From Kangiella geojedonensis (lineage in GTDB: Bacteria > Pseudomonadota > Gammaproteobacteria > Enterobacterales > Kangiellaceae), in assembly GCF_000981765.1 (NCBI RefSeq), contig NZ_CP010975.1, forward strand, positions 1,798,001 to 1,862,000: 64,000 nt of DNA, read 5' to 3'. Under the pieces are notes generated by a model. It had not been told where the DNA came from. It made no database searches and was given only the letters and a program-made list of their open reading frames with translations. Positions 1-9,951 of the stretch are shown piece after piece. The first letter of the stretch is position 1. The number at the start of each line of letters is the position of its first letter. The position numbers were made by a program, and so were the translations under genes.

Positions 1-669
1 TTGGGCGATGATTACTTGCTTCGCTACCATCCAGAACAAATTATTTGGCAAACCGAACAACTACTATCGCAGCCAGAATTACCTTATGTCGCAATAAAGA
101 ACCATCGCTCACAAGCCGGAACCGAAGTGTTTATCGCAGTAGAAGATCAGCCGGATCTTTTTGCTGCCATTACAGCCTTGCTAAGCCAGAACCACTTAAA
201 CATTCAGGCTGCGACCTTGTTCACCTCTCCAAAAGGCTTATGCTTGGATACATTCATTGTACTAGACGAACAAGGCCACCCGCTCTCATACGAGCAGCGT
301 ATTCAGGAAATCCAAGACAATCTCATTGATGGTTTAGGCGATATTAAAAACCGTGGCATATCGGTCAGTAGAGCGGTACCAACACGCTTGAAATACTTTA
401 CCGTAAAAACACGAATTGAGTTTATTAATCACGACAACAGCCCGTTTACCACGTTGGAAATAACAGCTCTCGATAGACCTGCGCTACTGGCTAATATAGG
501 GCAAGCATTCCGTGATTGCGAAATAGAGATTCATTCTGCAAAAATCGTCACCCTCGGCGAAAGAGTAGAAGACACATTTACCATCAGTGATCGGGACAAC
601 CGCCCTATTACTGATAAGGCAAGAATTAAAGAAATTAAACAACATATTGAAGAAGCGATTAACGCTTAA
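1..669 (+). CDS. glnD: Bifunctional uridylyltransferase/uridylyl-removing enzyme GlnD, C-terminal part (gene cut by window start)
   Basis: GlnD adds and removes UMP on the PII proteins GlnB/GlnK and so reports glutamine status. Only the C-terminal 222 residues are present. They hold two ACT domains, which bind glutamine in this family: one around residues 38-110 (begins near [19 protein letters not shown]) and one around 150-215 ([16 protein letters not shown]). The nucleotidyltransferase and HD domains lie outside the window, so the apparent TTG at base 1 is not the true start. dapD follows 25 bases downstream on the same strand, the order known from Escherichia coli and relatives. Confidence 0.93.
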   Translation: MGDDYLLRYHPEQIIWQTEQLLSQPELPYVAIKNHRSQAGTEVFIAVEDQPDLFAAITALLSQNHLNIQAATLFTSPKGLCLDTFIVLDEQGHPLSYEQRIQEIQDNLIDGLGDIKNRGISVSRAVPTRLKYFTVKTRIEFINHDNSPFTTLEITALDRPALLANIGQAFRDCEIEIHSAKIVTLGERVEDTFTISDRDNRPITDKARIKEIKQHIEEAINA

Positions 670-694
670 TTCAAACCAAGTTAAAGGAACAGTT

Positions 695-1525
695 ATGTCT
701 TTACAAAATATAATCGAACAAGCTTTTGAGAATAGAGATACCCTGTCGGTAAGCTCAGCACCGGCTGAAATAAAAGATGCAGTTGCAGAAGCTATAAATT
801 TACTCGACACAGGCGAAGCACGTGTTGCAGAGAAAAAAGATGGCGACTGGGTTGTTAATCAGTGGCTTAAGAAAGCGGTCTTACTCTCCTTTCGCCTAAA
901 CGACAACAAAGTCATCAATACTGAACTGGCGCAATTTTACGACAAGGTGCCAATGAAATATCAGGGCATGAGCGAAGAAGAGTTCAAAGCTGGGGGTACA
1001 CGTGTTGTACCACACGCTATTGCTCGTCATGGCTCTTACATTGCAAAAAACGTGGTGCTGATGCCAAGCTACACGAATATTGGTGCGTATATTGATGAAG
1101 GTACTATGGTCGACACATGGGCAACCGTTGGTTCTTGTGCTCAGATTGGTAAAAACGTTCACCTTTCTGGCGGCGCAGGAATTGGTGGCGTCTTAGAGCC
1201 ATTGCAAGCTGGTCCTACTATTATCGAAGATAATTGCTTTATTGGCGCACGCTCAGAAGTTGTCGAAGGCGTTATTGTTGAAGAAGGTGCCGTATTGTCG
1301 ATGGGTGTTTTCATCGGTCAAAGCACCAAAATTTATAACCGCTTAACCGATGAAGTCACTTATGGTCGCGTACCTGCTGGCTCCGTAGTGGTACCCGGTA
1401 GCTTGCCATCAAAGTGCGGCAAGTACAGCTTAAGCTGTGCCGTAATCGTCAAGCAGGTTGATGCCAAAACTCGTGCAAAAACGAGCGTCAACGAACTTCT
1501 GCGTTTAGGTAAAGAACAAGCATAA
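695..1525 (+). CDS. dapD: 2,3,4,5-tetrahydropyridine-2,6-dicarboxylate N-succinyltransferase
   Basis: Succinyl-CoA-dependent step of the succinylase branch of lysine/meso-diaminopimelate synthesis; a cytoplasmic trimer. The 276-residue product has the family's usual length. The N-terminal part ([15 protein letters not shown]) is helical, followed from about residue 105 by left-handed beta-helix hexapeptide repeats ([19 protein letters not shown], then [10 protein letters not shown]). I place the start at ATG 695, preceded by AAAGGA at good distance; a longer reading frame reaching back into glnD has no support. It is co-directional with glnD, yffB and dapE. Confidence 0.96.
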   Translation: MSLQNIIEQAFENRDTLSVSSAPAEIKDAVAEAINLLDTGEARVAEKKDGDWVVNQWLKKAVLLSFRLNDNKVINTELAQFYDKVPMKYQGMSEEEFKAGGTRVVPHAIARHGSYIAKNVVLMPSYTNIGAYIDEGTMVDTWATVGSCAQIGKNVHLSGGAGIGGVLEPLQAGPTIIEDNCFIGARSEVVEGVIVEEGAVLSMGVFIGQSTKIYNRLTDEVTYGRVPAGSVVVPGSLPSKCGKYSLSCAVIVKQVDAKTRAKTSVNELLRLGKEQA

Positions 1526-1537
1526 TCAGAGGTTAAC

Positions 1538-1882
1538 ATGGTTAAAATCTACGGCATTCCAAACTGTGACACGGTTCGAAAAGCAATCAAATGGCTTGAA
1601 GCAAAAGATATCGAGCACGAATTTATTGATTATCGCAAGAACGGAATTGAGCGCTCGACATTAGAAAGTTGGGATAACGCCATTGGCTGGGAGAAGTTAC
1701 TTAACAAAAGAAGCACTGCTTGGCGTCCTCTCGATCAATCCATTAAAGACAATATTGATCGCGACTCAGCAATTGACTTGATGAAAGACAAGGTAACGCT
1801 TATCAAGCGACCAGTCTTGGTCAAAGGCAGTGACGTTCATTTGAGTTTTAAACCTGAACAATACGAATCTATTTTTAGTTAA
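1538..1882 (+). CDS. yffB: ArsC/Spx-family thioredoxin-fold protein YffB
   Basis: A 114-residue member of the arsenate-reductase-like family. The N-terminal motif YGIPNCDTVRKAIKWLE contains a single redox cysteine (Cys10) in the NCDT context of YffB. A C-terminal IKRPVLV segment matches the cis-proline region of the fold. The cellular role of YffB is not established; it is commonly placed directly before dapE, as here (9-base gap). AGAGG sits upstream of the ATG. True arsenate reductase activity is unlikely, because the family members in this gene context are usually assigned to YffB rather than ArsC. Confidence 0.88.
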   Translation: MVKIYGIPNCDTVRKAIKWLEAKDIEHEFIDYRKNGIERSTLESWDNAIGWEKLLNKRSTAWRPLDQSIKDNIDRDSAIDLMKDKVTLIKRPVLVKGSDVHLSFKPEQYESIFS

Positions 1883-1891
1883 GGTAACACT

Positions 1892-3028
1892 ATGAGCACT
1901 GACGTTATCACATTAGCGAAAAACCTCATTAATCGAGAGTCTGTGACACCGATAGATGCTGGTTGCCAAAAGTTTATGATGGAGCTGCTAGGTCGACAAG
2001 GTTTTGCGCATGAGATTATGGACTTCGAAGATACGCAAAACTTCTGGTCAGTGCGAAAAGGAAAAGCTGAAGGCCCTGTGTTTGTTTTTGCTGGTCATAC
2101 GGACGTTGTGCCTGCTGGTAACCTTGAGGACTGGCACACGCCTCCATTCGAAGCAACAGAAATAGACGGATACCTGCATGGTCGTGGTGCAGCAGACATG
2201 AAGGGCAGTCTCGCGGCCATGTTAGCAGCCACCGATAAGTTTGTGGCTGACTATCCGGATCATCAGGGCTCCATTGCCTACCTCATCACCAGTGATGAAG
2301 AAGGCCCTTTTGTTAACGGCACGGTCAGAGTTGTGGAAGAACTTATGAAACGCCAACAACCGATTGACTACTGTATTGTTGGCGAACCATCGAGTACCGA
2401 AAGGCTTGGTGATGTAATCAAGAATGGGCGTCGTGGGTCTTTGACTGGTTTCTTAAAGGTCCTAGGAACTCAGGGGCACGTTGCATACCCTCATTTAGCG
2501 GATAATGCGATTCATAAATCGTATCAGGCGCTCAGTGCATTAACGCAAGAACATTGGGACCATGGTAACGATTTCTTCCCTCCCACCAGCTTCCAAATTG
2601 CGATTGAAAAAGCAGGAACGGCCACCAATGTTATTCCTGGAGAGAAGTATGTTGAGTTCAACTTTCGTTACTCCACTGAATCAACCGCTGACGGTCTAAA
2701 GCAGCGCGTGGTCGATATTTTGGATAAGCACGAACTTGATTACGAGCTGAATTGGAAACTCAATGGCGAACCGTTCTTAACTCCTGAAGCAGGATTGCTT
2801 ACTGCCGCAAAGAAAGCGATTAAAGAAACCTGTAACATTGATGCACAGGCATTAACCAGTGGCGGAACTTCTGATGGTCGGTTTATTGCAAAAACTGGCG
2901 CCGAAGTTGTCGAAATTGGGCCCGTCAATAAAACGATTCATCAAATCAACGAGTGCGTCAATATTGACGATCTGAGAAAACTTGTTGATGTTTATTACAG
3001 CGTACTAAAGCAACTATTGGCTAAGTAA
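1892..3028 (+). CDS. dapE: Succinyl-diaminopimelate desuccinylase
   Basis: Zinc-dependent M20-family amidohydrolase that releases L,L-diaminopimelate from its N-succinyl form in the same pathway as dapD. Metal and catalytic motifs are all visible: [11 protein letters not shown] (His and catalytic Asp), [10 protein letters not shown] (bridging Asp), TSDEEGP (general-base and metal Glu), GEPSST, and the C-terminal [10 protein letters not shown] (metal His). The length of 378 residues is normal. The ATG is preceded by TAAGGTAAC. It forms the third gene of a dapD-yffB-dapE run. Confidence 0.96.
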   Translation: MSTDVITLAKNLINRESVTPIDAGCQKFMMELLGRQGFAHEIMDFEDTQNFWSVRKGKAEGPVFVFAGHTDVVPAGNLEDWHTPPFEATEIDGYLHGRGAADMKGSLAAMLAATDKFVADYPDHQGSIAYLITSDEEGPFVNGTVRVVEELMKRQQPIDYCIVGEPSSTERLGDVIKNGRRGSLTGFLKVLGTQGHVAYPHLADNAIHKSYQALSALTQEHWDHGNDFFPPTSFQIAIEKAGTATNVIPGEKYVEFNFRYSTESTADGLKQRVVDILDKHELDYELNWKLNGEPFLTPEAGLLTAAKKAIKETCNIDAQALTSGGTSDGRFIAKTGAEVVEIGPVNKTIHQINECVNIDDLRKLVDVYYSVLKQLLAK

Positions 3029-3034
3029 TTTTAT

Positions 3035-3748
3035 ATGAGCGTAAACAACTCCATGATGACTCCTGAACAGCTCATTGGCTTAAATCAGGATCATTTACTC
3101 AATATCGAAAATAATACTGAATTACTTGGACAGAAATTTCAGTGCCATCATGAGGTCTTGATTCCTATTGCTAAGTTAATTCGTCAGTCTGAAATGGACG
3201 GCGTTCCGCTTAGGATTGTCAGTAGCTACCGTAGCTTTGAGCGTCAAGCTAAGATTTGGAACCAAAAATTCAATAATGACGTCGAGCTAAACCTCAGAGA
3301 TGGCACCACAGTGAATGCTTTTGAGCTTTCCCCGAAGGAGCGTGTCGATGCTATTTTGCACTACTCTGCTATCCCTGGCACCAGTCGTCACCACTGGGGA
3401 ACGGACTTTGATGTCTTTGATGCCGCCGCGATAGATCAAGGCTACGAGGTTCAGCTGACTGAGGCTGAGTTTGATGAAAAAGGTCCCTGCTCTAGCCTTG
3501 ATGAATGGCTGGATTACAACCTCGAGAAGTTTGGATTTTTTAAACCTTATCGAGAAGATAAAGGTGGTGTTGCATGTGAGCCATGGCATATCAGTTACCA
3601 GCCCATCGCAAGCAAAGCACTTGAAGAGTTTCCAGTAGAATTTTTAAAAGAAACATTAAGACAGAAAGATATTGGCGGTAAAGAGCATGTCACCGCAAGA
3701 CTCGAAAGCTTAGCAAGAAAGTACGTTTACAATATTTGCACCGACTAA
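3035..3748 (+). CDS. M15-family D-alanyl-D-alanine carboxypeptidase-like peptidase (VanY type)
   Basis: 237 residues with the metallopeptidase motifs of the VanY/LAS group: SSYRSFERQ (substrate arginine region), SRHHWGTDFDV (zinc His and Asp) and EPWHISY (catalytic Glu and zinc His). Such enzymes trim D-Ala from peptidoglycan stem peptides. No obvious signal peptide is present, so a cytoplasmic or recycling role is possible. It starts 6 bases after dapE and probably shares its transcript, which also makes functional sense next to diaminopimelate genes. The start is uncertain: ATG 3035 lacks a strong ribosome site and Met7/Met8 are alternatives. Confidence 0.85.
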   Translation: MSVNNSMMTPEQLIGLNQDHLLNIENNTELLGQKFQCHHEVLIPIAKLIRQSEMDGVPLRIVSSYRSFERQAKIWNQKFNNDVELNLRDGTTVNAFELSPKERVDAILHYSAIPGTSRHHWGTDFDVFDAAAIDQGYEVQLTEAEFDEKGPCSSLDEWLDYNLEKFGFFKPYREDKGGVACEPWHISYQPIASKALEEFPVEFLKETLRQKDIGGKEHVTARLESLARKYVYNICTD

Positions 3749-3758
3749 AGGAGTATTT

Positions 3759-3899
3759 ATGTGGGAAGCGATTTTAGTAACACTGCTCATTTTCCTAATC
3801 CTAGGAGCAACACTTTTTGTTCTGAAACGAAACAATAAGTTCAAGGTTCCTAAAGGCGTAAAGCCGAAGCCTTATAAAGATGATGAGGATGATTACTAG
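3759..3899 (+). CDS. Small single-pass membrane protein, DUF2897-like
   Basis: A 46-residue frame directly downstream of the M15 gene, with AAAGGAG 5-8 bases before the ATG. Residues 3-22 form one hydrophobic membrane helix (AILVTLLIFLILGATLFVLK), followed by a basic stretch (KFKVPKGVKPKP) and an acidic tail (DDEDDY). This pattern resembles the short DUF2897 proteins found near dapE in marine gammaproteobacteria; that family name is from memory and should be checked. Function unknown. Confidence 0.7.
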   Translation: MWEAILVTLLIFLILGATLFVLKRNNKFKVPKGVKPKPYKDDEDDY

Positions 3900-3940
3900 T
3901 GCCAGCTTGTTTCCTAACAGGCAAAGCCAGCACTAGTTTT
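3895..3940 (+). terminator. Probable terminator at the end of the dapD-dapE operon
   Basis: ACTAGTGC (3895-3902) pairs perfectly with GCACTAGT (3930-3937), with a 27-base loop, followed by TTTT. It overlaps the stop codon of the small membrane gene and sits between convergent genes. The long loop and short T-run make it a modest candidate. Confidence 0.45.
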
Positions 3941-3967
3941 CAGTATGATAAAAGTTTTTTTAAAAGG

Positions 3968-4708
3968 TTACTTTTCTAAAAACTTTTTAAAAATGGCTTT
4001 AGCCTCTTCACTGCCCAAGAGTTCAGAAAAGCTGCGAGCTTCTCGCTCTATCGCTTTGCTAACAAGCCCAGAGTTGGAGCGCAACAGCTGTCGGCTTACT
4101 CTTAAGGCATGAGCTGGCTTACTCGCTAATTTCTCTGCTTTTTCCTGCGCCACTTCAATATAGCTTTCGCTATCAACGATATCATTAATGATTCCCAACT
4201 CTTTTGCCTTTGCTGCGTCGAAAGGCTCTGCCAGCAATAATAACTCCGCTGCTTGCACATAACCCAACTGACGTGGCAACAAGTAACTTGAGCCAGCCTC
4301 TGGGCATAGCCCTAAATCCACAAATGGTAAGCTAAAGTAAGTCTGATCTGTTGCGTAGACAAGATCGCAATGGAGTAATAATGTCGTTCCGATCCCTACC
4401 GCAGGCCCTGATACAGCGGCCACCATAGGCTTATCAAAATTAGTCACTTCTTGTAAAAATTTTAAAACTGGGCTTCCTTCATCAAGTACTGTCTGCTGCA
4501 AGAAATCAGCAATATCATTGCCTGCGCAGAAACACCCTTCACTTCCTTTAAAAAGTACAACATTAACCTCATCCGTGCTTTTCGCTTTGGCTAAGATCGA
4601 AGTTAAAGCAGTATACATTTCCGACGTTAGGGCATTTTTTTTATCTTCTCGATGAAAGTCGATATGTAGAACATTATTAACAAGCTGAGAAGTGACTAAC
4701 TCGGACAT
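3968..4708 (-). CDS. Enoyl-CoA hydratase/isomerase family protein (crotonase fold)
   Basis: 246 residues with both oxyanion-hole segments of the crotonase family: GCFCAGNDIADF (about residue 60-71) and AAVSGPAVGIGTTLLLHCDLV (about 96-116), and a conserved acidic residue in GLCPEAGSS. The C-terminal helical region is the usual CoA/oligomerisation part. The substrate cannot be read from the sequence; isomerase or hydratase activity in fatty-acid or amino-acid degradation are both possible. It is a monocistronic-looking gene on the minus strand, downstream of the M28 peptidase gene (70-base gap). AAAGAGGTC precedes the ATG. Confidence 0.88.
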   Translation of the reverse strand: MSELVTSQLVNNVLHIDFHREDKKNALTSEMYTALTSILAKAKSTDEVNVVLFKGSEGCFCAGNDIADFLQQTVLDEGSPVLKFLQEVTNFDKPMVAAVSGPAVGIGTTLLLHCDLVYATDQTYFSLPFVDLGLCPEAGSSYLLPRQLGYVQAAELLLLAEPFDAAKAKELGIINDIVDSESYIEVAQEKAEKLASKPAHALRVSRQLLRSNSGLVSKAIEREARSFSELLGSEEAKAIFKKFLEK

Positions 4709-4778
4709 GCTATGACCTCTTTGTGTTGGACAGTATTAATAATACAAAAAGATAACACATCCGAGCAGATAGGTTCAC

Positions 4779-6191
4779 CTATTTTTGATTAAAGCCTGTA
4801 CCAAAATCACCGTCCATCTGTGCCGATAAATAGGCAAAGATAACGTAAGCAGCTGTATTCTGGTTTAGCGACTCAGGATCAATTTTATCCAAAGTATCGT
4901 TTGGCGTGTGGTGATAGTCAAAATAGTCCATACCATCTTGACGCAGTGAGAATACCGAAATCCCTTTACCCCGTAGCGGGATTAGGTCTGGGCCACCGCC
5001 AGCCTGGTTGTTTCCATAGGTGATGCCTAGAGGCTCCATTAGCTTCGCCATTTGCTTCACTGCCGGCAGGGCCTCTTCTTTGACTTTAGAGTCGATACGC
5101 CATATTTTACCAGCACCAAAATCTGACTCAGCCGCTGTGATGATATTCTTAATATCATCTTGATGAGCTTCAGCGTAAGCTTTGCCACCCACTAAGCCTT
5201 GCTCTTCATTGGCAAACATAATGACACGGATAGAACGCTTTGGACGCTTTGGCAAGCGTAAAATCAATTCTGCTGCAGCCGTAGTAATACCGATTCCTGC
5301 GCCATCATCTAGCGCCCCTGTACCTAAATCCCATGAATCTAAGTGAGCACCAATAATGACGTATTCCTCAGGCTTTTCGCTACCCGTAATCTCACCAATA
5401 ACATTATGACTGGTGTATTCTTCTCCATTCTTCGCGCCGATGGTCATTTTAACCGTCACGGGCTTGCCACGACGAATCATGTTCTCTAATAAGTCTGCGT
5501 CTGGTGCTGATAAGGCGGCAGCAGGAATCTTCTCAATGCCTTCCTCGTAGCGCATAACACCCGTATGTGCCATGCGGTCAGTATCAGTACCAATTGAACG
5601 AATCAAAATACCTACAGCTCCTTTTTTCGCTGCTTCAGAGGCTCCTTGTCCTCTGGCGGCTACTGCAGGCCCATAACCAGAGCCATCACGGGCCCGTTCC
5701 ATACGGTTCTTAATAAAAACTATTTTTCCCTCAGCGGCATTTGCAGGAGCTTCCGATAAAGCTTTTAAGTCATCGAACTGGATAATTTCGGCTGATAAAC
5801 CTTCCTCTGCAGTACCAACGCTAAAGCCCAAGGCTGTAATCACTAAGGGCTGTGGGTACGGTGACAGGACTTCCGCTGTCTCGACGCCACGCTTCCACGT
5901 CGGAAACGTGACCGGTTCTGTCCAAACTTTATCAAAACCTAACTCTTCAAGCTTGGCCACGCCCCACTTAACTGCCGCCGCGTCACCCGGTGTACCAGCC
6001 ATCCTCGGACCGACCTCAGTCGTCAAAGACTCGACAATCTCGTAATCTTTTGAGCTTTTAAATGCCTCATCACGAAGCTCTGCAGCAACCCTTAAGTCTT
6101 CTTTAGTGAAGCTAGGCGTTTGCTCAGCTAACGCACTCATAGACAGCAGATAGCTCGTAACCATTGCTAGAGGGAAGTATCTCAGTTTCAT
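4779..6191 (-). CDS. Exported M28-family metallopeptidase with PA domain (carboxypeptidase Q-like)
   Basis: 470 residues beginning with a signal peptide (MKLRYFPLAMVTSYLLSMSALA, cleavage near residue 22). A protease-associated (PA) insertion occupies roughly residues 120-250. The dizinc M28 centre follows: IIGAHLDSWDLG (zinc His, Asp), GALDDGAG (bridging Asp), NEEQGLVGG (catalytic Glu-Glu), ESDFGAGK (Asp) and YHHTPNDT (last zinc His). The family cleaves N-terminal residues or dipeptides outside the cytoplasm. It is one of several exported peptidases in this window. Terminal lipidation is not indicated. Confidence 0.92.
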   Translation of the reverse strand: MKLRYFPLAMVTSYLLSMSALAEQTPSFTKEDLRVAAELRDEAFKSSKDYEIVESLTTEVGPRMAGTPGDAAAVKWGVAKLEELGFDKVWTEPVTFPTWKRGVETAEVLSPYPQPLVITALGFSVGTAEEGLSAEIIQFDDLKALSEAPANAAEGKIVFIKNRMERARDGSGYGPAVAARGQGASEAAKKGAVGILIRSIGTDTDRMAHTGVMRYEEGIEKIPAAALSAPDADLLENMIRRGKPVTVKMTIGAKNGEEYTSHNVIGEITGSEKPEEYVIIGAHLDSWDLGTGALDDGAGIGITTAAAELILRLPKRPKRSIRVIMFANEEQGLVGGKAYAEAHQDDIKNIITAAESDFGAGKIWRIDSKVKEEALPAVKQMAKLMEPLGITYGNNQAGGGPDLIPLRGKGISVFSLRQDGMDYFDYHHTPNDTLDKIDPESLNQNTAAYVIFAYLSAQMDGDFGTGFNQK

Positions 6192-6314
6192 AACACTCTC
6201 TTTGAAGTTATTGATTCTTTAATCATTATTCACTCAGCACAGAATTAACACTCAAGATTGACGCGATAACGCCCAAAGGCTAGAGTGATAAAATGATCAG
6301 TCCGAGGAAAAACC

Positions 6315-6794
6315 ATGTCTACCATATACGATTACTCAGCAGTTTTAAATAACGGTCAGGAAGTTTCGTTGAGCGACTACCAAGGAAAAGTGTTACTGAT
6401 TGTTAACACAGCCAGTGCGTGCGGTTTTACCCCACAATACGAAGGCTTAGAGAAGCTTTATAAAGAATTCTCAGGACAGGGCTTAGAAATATTAGCCTTT
6501 CCATGCAATCAGTTTGGTAAACAAGAGTCAGGCTCAGATGATGAAATAAAAGATTTCTGCGATCTCAATTTCAACATATCATTCCCCTTGTTCCAAAAAG
6601 TTGATGTCAATGGCGACACAGCACACCCCTTGTACCAACACCTTAAAAAAGAAGCTTCAGGTTTCTTGGGCTCCCAAAAAATAAAGTGGAACTTCACCAA
6701 GTTCCTAGTTGATAAAGACGGCAATGTGGTTGATCGGTTCGGCTCAATCACTAAACCCGAAACTTTAAAAGACACTATAAGGACATTGTTGTAA
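6315..6794 (+). CDS. Glutathione peroxidase-family thiol peroxidase (cysteine type)
   Basis: 159 residues. The peroxidatic residue is a normal cysteine (Cys36 in [12 protein letters not shown]), not selenocysteine. The other members of the catalytic set are visible: Gln in [10 protein letters not shown] and Trp/Asn in [10 protein letters not shown]. The family reduces hydroperoxides with glutathione or, more often in bacteria, thioredoxin. No signal peptide is present. The stop codon overlaps the start of the next gene by one base, so the two are cotranscribed. GAGGAAAAACC precedes the ATG. Confidence 0.93.
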   Translation: MSTIYDYSAVLNNGQEVSLSDYQGKVLLIVNTASACGFTPQYEGLEKLYKEFSGQGLEILAFPCNQFGKQESGSDDEIKDFCDLNFNISFPLFQKVDVNGDTAHPLYQHLKKEASGFLGSQKIKWNFTKFLVDKDGNVVDRFGSITKPETLKDTIRTLL

Positions 6795-7624
6795 TGCCAA
6801 GCTTGAAAGATAAAGTTATCATTATTACAGGAGCTAGCCGCGGTATTGGTCGCGCTATGGCTTTGCGGTTTGCCAAAGAAGGCGCCACTATTGTTATCGC
6901 AGCGAAGTCAGACAAACCCCACCCAAAACTTCCTGGAACCATTCATACGGTGGCCGAAGAGGTTGAGCAAGCAGGTGGCAATGCTATTGCTGTCGCGCTC
7001 GATGTCCGCAAAGAATTACAAGTCAAAAAGCTCTGTGATCGTATCGGAGATGAGTTTGGACGAATAGATGCAGTAATTAACAATGCAGGGGCAATCAGCT
7101 TAACCAAAGTTGAAGAAACCTCTCCTAAGCGCTATGACTTAATGCAACAAATTAACTCACGAGCCGTATACTGCTTAGCATACTATGCCCTGCCTTATTT
7201 GAAAAAATCAGATAACCCTCATATTTTAAACTTATCCCCACCAGTCAACCTCGAAGAGAAGTGGCTTAAAGACTTTAGCCCTTACACCTTGTCCAAATAT
7301 GGTATGAGTATTTTAAGTAAGGGGATGGCAGCTGAGTTCAAACCTTATGGCATTGCTGTCAACACTTTATGGCCCCAAACTTATATCGCAACGGCGGCTA
7401 TAGAGTTTGCGGTTGGTAACAAAGACACTCTCAATTATGCTCGAAAACCTGAAATCATGGCCGATGCAGCCCATGTGGTGTTAACCCACCCTAGTAATTA
7501 TTACACAGGCCTGTGGCTGATTGATGAAGAAGTACTTAAAGCAGCAAAGGTCACCGACTTTAGCCAGTATGCTTACAACCCAGAGTTTGAGAATCAAATA
7601 CAGAAAGATTTATTCTTAGATTAA
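6794..7624 (+). CDS. Short-chain dehydrogenase/reductase, HSDL2-like
   Basis: 276 residues with a Rossmann fold: cofactor motif TGASRGIGRAM at residues 13-23, NNAG near residue 95, catalytic Tyr-Lys pair in PYTLSKYGM and a Ser in ILNLSPP. The short insert after the first beta-alpha unit (AAKSDKPHPKLPGTIHTVAEE) is typical of the hydroxysteroid-dehydrogenase-like-2 group. The substrate is unknown. The start overlaps the gpx stop (TAATG), implying translational coupling. Confidence 0.9.
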   Translation: MPSLKDKVIIITGASRGIGRAMALRFAKEGATIVIAAKSDKPHPKLPGTIHTVAEEVEQAGGNAIAVALDVRKELQVKKLCDRIGDEFGRIDAVINNAGAISLTKVEETSPKRYDLMQQINSRAVYCLAYYALPYLKKSDNPHILNLSPPVNLEEKWLKDFSPYTLSKYGMSILSKGMAAEFKPYGIAVNTLWPQTYIATAAIEFAVGNKDTLNYARKPEIMADAAHVVLTHPSNYYTGLWLIDEEVLKAAKVTDFSQYAYNPEFENQIQKDLFLD

Positions 7625-7640
7625 AACTTGAGTCAATCGG

Positions 7641-7943
7641 TTAAAACAGCTGCGTTACAAAATGACTAAACTCATCAAACAATTGTGGCGCAGCTATTAA
7701 AAACATAACCACCAAAAATATTCCCCTCCGACCACTCGGTTGTCGCTCAACGACGGGCTCATTGTCATAGCCTAAAGTTACAGGCTCGTCTCGGTAGGGA
7801 AAATCCGGTAAAGTTGCGCCCAGCTTCTCAGATTCTTCTTGCGATAAAGTACTCTTCTCCAAGCTTTTTTCAAGCTCTTCCAAAGGTACAACTTGGGTGT
7901 TTTGTAATTCGCTAGCTTGTGAAAGTTTATCAAGTGTCAACAT
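7641..7943 (-). CDS. Hypothetical protein with C-terminal membrane anchor
   Basis: 100 residues; I do not recognise a family. Residues 1-70 are polar and glutamate-rich with helix propensity (LEELEKSLEKSTLSQEESEKL), and residues about 75-92 form one membrane helix (IFLVVMFLIAAPQLF), giving a tail-anchored layout. It lies 43 bases downstream of acpS on the same strand and may be the last gene of the lepA-to-acpS operon. Codon use and length make it a plausible real gene. Confidence 0.6.
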   Translation of the reverse strand: MLTLDKLSQASELQNTQVVPLEELEKSLEKSTLSQEESEKLGATLPDFPYRDEPVTLGYDNEPVVERQPSGRRGIFLVVMFLIAAPQLFDEFSHFVTQLF

Positions 7944-7986
7944 AAACCTATATTATTAACTTTCTGAGTAGACATTGACCAGTAAA

Positions 7987-8370
7987 CTACCGTTGCTCGG
8001 CTACGGTAAAAGCGATAGCGGTATCCTTTTCATCGCTAATGCTTAAGTGGATACTGTGAATATTATGTTTTTTCGCCCAATCCTTGGCATGCGACTCTAG
8101 TTGAACACAGGGTTTTCCTAATTCATCGTTACTTATAATCAGTTGTTTAAAGTCAATTCCCTGTCGCATGCCTGTTCCAAGTGCTTTACTAATAGACTCT
8201 TTCGCTGCAAACCGCTTCGCTAGAAAGGACGCCTTATTATTTTTTGTGGCATACTCTTCTAGCTCTGATAACGACAAAATACGTTCAGCAAACTTATCGC
8301 CATGACGCGATAGCGAGCGCTCGACACGCTCAAGCTTCACGATATCGGTTCCTATGCCAAATATGGCCAT
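7987..8370 (-). CDS. acpS: Holo-[acyl-carrier-protein] synthase
   Basis: Transfers 4'-phosphopantetheine from CoA to apo-ACP. 127 residues with both signature motifs: [12 protein letters not shown] (metal Asp9) and [17 protein letters not shown] (metal Glu and CoA-contact Lys). Its start lies inside the 3' end of pdxJ (19-base overlap), the conserved pdxJ-acpS arrangement of gammaproteobacteria. Confidence 0.96.
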   Translation of the reverse strand: MAIFGIGTDIVKLERVERSLSRHGDKFAERILSLSELEEYATKNNKASFLAKRFAAKESISKALGTGMRQGIDFKQLIISNDELGKPCVQLESHAKDWAKKHNIHSIHLSISDEKDTAIAFTVAEQR

Positions 8371-9113
8371 TGACGTGCTTCCACCATCAGTTTTTTCATT
8401 TCCGCAACAGCGCCATCAAGCCCACTGAATAATGCTCGACCAATAATGGCGTGGCCAATATTAAGCTCTACGATTTCTTTTATTGCCGCAATAGGCTGCA
8501 CATTGTGGTAATGCAAACCATGACCTGCATTGACCTGAACACCCTGCCCCACAGCATGAGCGACAGAACGCTGGATCTTCACTAACTCTAACTCACGCTG
8601 ATGCTCGCTTTCCGCGTCTGCATAGTGCCCAGTATGAAGCTCAATTAGAGGCGCTCCAACTCGTGAAGCTGCATCAATCTGCTTATCATCCGCGTCAATA
8701 AACAAGGATACTTGAATCCCAGCATCGGCCATGCGCTGACAAGCATCTTTAATTTTGCTTTCCTGCCCAACAACGTCAAGGCCACCCTCAGTGGTCAACT
8801 CTTCACGTTTTTCTGGAACAAGACACACATAGGTTGGCTTTACTTTTTCTGCGATTGTCAGCATTTCATCCGTCACTGCCATCTCTAAATTCATTCTTGT
8901 CTGAATGGTGTTAGCGAGAATTTCAACATCGCGGTCCGTGATGTGGCGACGGTCTTCTCTGAGGTGCACCGTTATGCCATCTGCGCCATTTTGCTCAGCC
9001 ACGAAAGCGGCCTGTATCGGATCAGGGTAATCTGTGCCACGCGCATTTCGTACCGTTGCGATGTGGTCAATATTGACCCCAAGTAATATTGGATTTTTCA
9101 TGCCGTTGTCCAT
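8352..9113 (-). CDS. pdxJ: Pyridoxine 5'-phosphate synthase
   Basis: Condenses 1-deoxy-D-xylulose 5-phosphate with 3-amino-2-oxopropyl phosphate in vitamin B6 synthesis; an octameric TIM barrel. Recognised by [17 protein letters not shown] at the N-terminus, HLREDRRHI, catalytic-region ELHTGHYAD and the C-terminal [12 protein letters not shown]. 253 residues as drawn; family members begin just before the LLGVNIDH segment, so Met5 (base 9101) is an equally good start. The 121-base gap to recO upstream has no gene. Confidence 0.95.
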   Translation of the reverse strand: MDNGMKNPILLGVNIDHIATVRNARGTDYPDPIQAAFVAEQNGADGITVHLREDRRHITDRDVEILANTIQTRMNLEMAVTDEMLTIAEKVKPTYVCLVPEKREELTTEGGLDVVGQESKIKDACQRMADAGIQVSLFIDADDKQIDAASRVGAPLIELHTGHYADAESEHQRELELVKIQRSVAHAVGQGVQVNAGHGLHYHNVQPIAAIKEIVELNIGHAIIGRALFSGLDGAVAEMKKLMVEARQWPYLA

Positions 9114-9234
9114 TTAATAGCTATAGACCATATAGCTTATGTAAGCTTAGGCTTGGAAGCCTGTGTTTGTAATACGCTGCAATTGGCTTTGATTTTAACA
9201 GTATCAGAGGCCACAAACAAAGCCTTCCCAGCCA

Positions 9235-9951
9235 CTAACGAATAGCGAGTGTTTGTTGTAACAACTTACGACTGTTTAGATCTTTGTACCCTATCAAGGG
9301 ATCAATTATCGTGCGGCACATTTTTCGTGCCAGTGCCAAACTACCGCTCTGTTGCCAATCGCGCTGACCGATAGCTTGTATATGTTTACCCTGAGCTTTC
9401 AAACTGTTTTGTGGCGCTTGGGTTAACAACACAAATCCCTGATCCGGCAAAAAACCATAATCCAACTCCATCTCAATCGCGTCACCATGAATGTCGTGAA
9501 ACCAATCAATACCATAGCCAAGCTCTTCAATTAGCCCAAGCTCAAATTCACGAAGTACCGATGATGGGTTTTCTTTTGCGCTTAAACGTATCAGCGAGCT
9601 CTGGTAAACATTAAAAATATCAGGATGAGGATCCCATTGAATCAACAACTTCATGATGAGTTCATTCATGTAGAGCCCAGATAAGCTTGGAATACCAACG
9701 AGAGCGTAACTGGGCTGTGTCGCTTCCATTTGCTTCAACGTTTTTAAATCGCTACGCCCGGTCCAGCTTATGGATAAAGGCTGAAAAGGCTGAAGCAATG
9801 CTCGTTTGTTGTTTTTATTACTCCCTCTGACGCCACGCGCTAGTACACTACAGCGTCCGAAATCTAGGGTAAATAAGTCGAGAATTAAGCTGGACTCTTT
9901 AAAAGGTCTTGAATGAAGTACGAAAGAATGAACCAGATCAGCACTATTCAT
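9235..9951 (-). CDS. recO: DNA repair protein RecO
   Basis: 238 residues. N-terminal OB fold ([38 protein letters not shown]) and C-terminal helical part. RecO helps RecR load RecA on SSB-coated gaps. The zinc-binding cysteines of some RecO proteins are absent, as is usual in gammaproteobacteria. The ATG overlaps the era stop by four bases (ATGA), indicating coupling. Confidence 0.94.
   Translation of the reverse strand: MNSADLVHSFVLHSRPFKESSLILDLFTLDFGRCSVLARGVRGSNKNNKRALLQPFQPLSISWTGRSDLKTLKQMEATQPSYALVGIPSLSGLYMNELIMKLLIQWDPHPDIFNVYQSSLIRLSAKENPSSVLREFELGLIEELGYGIDWFHDIHGDAIEMELDYGFLPDQGFVLLTQAPQNSLKAQGKHIQAIGQRDWQQSGSLALARKMCRTIIDPLIGYKDLNSRKLLQQTLAIR

Noticed and set aside
4765-4786. 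ATAGG-TTCA-CCTAT plus T-run as a terminator
   Set aside because: The T-run is on the plus strand, where no gene ends; the minus-strand gene stop lies within it.
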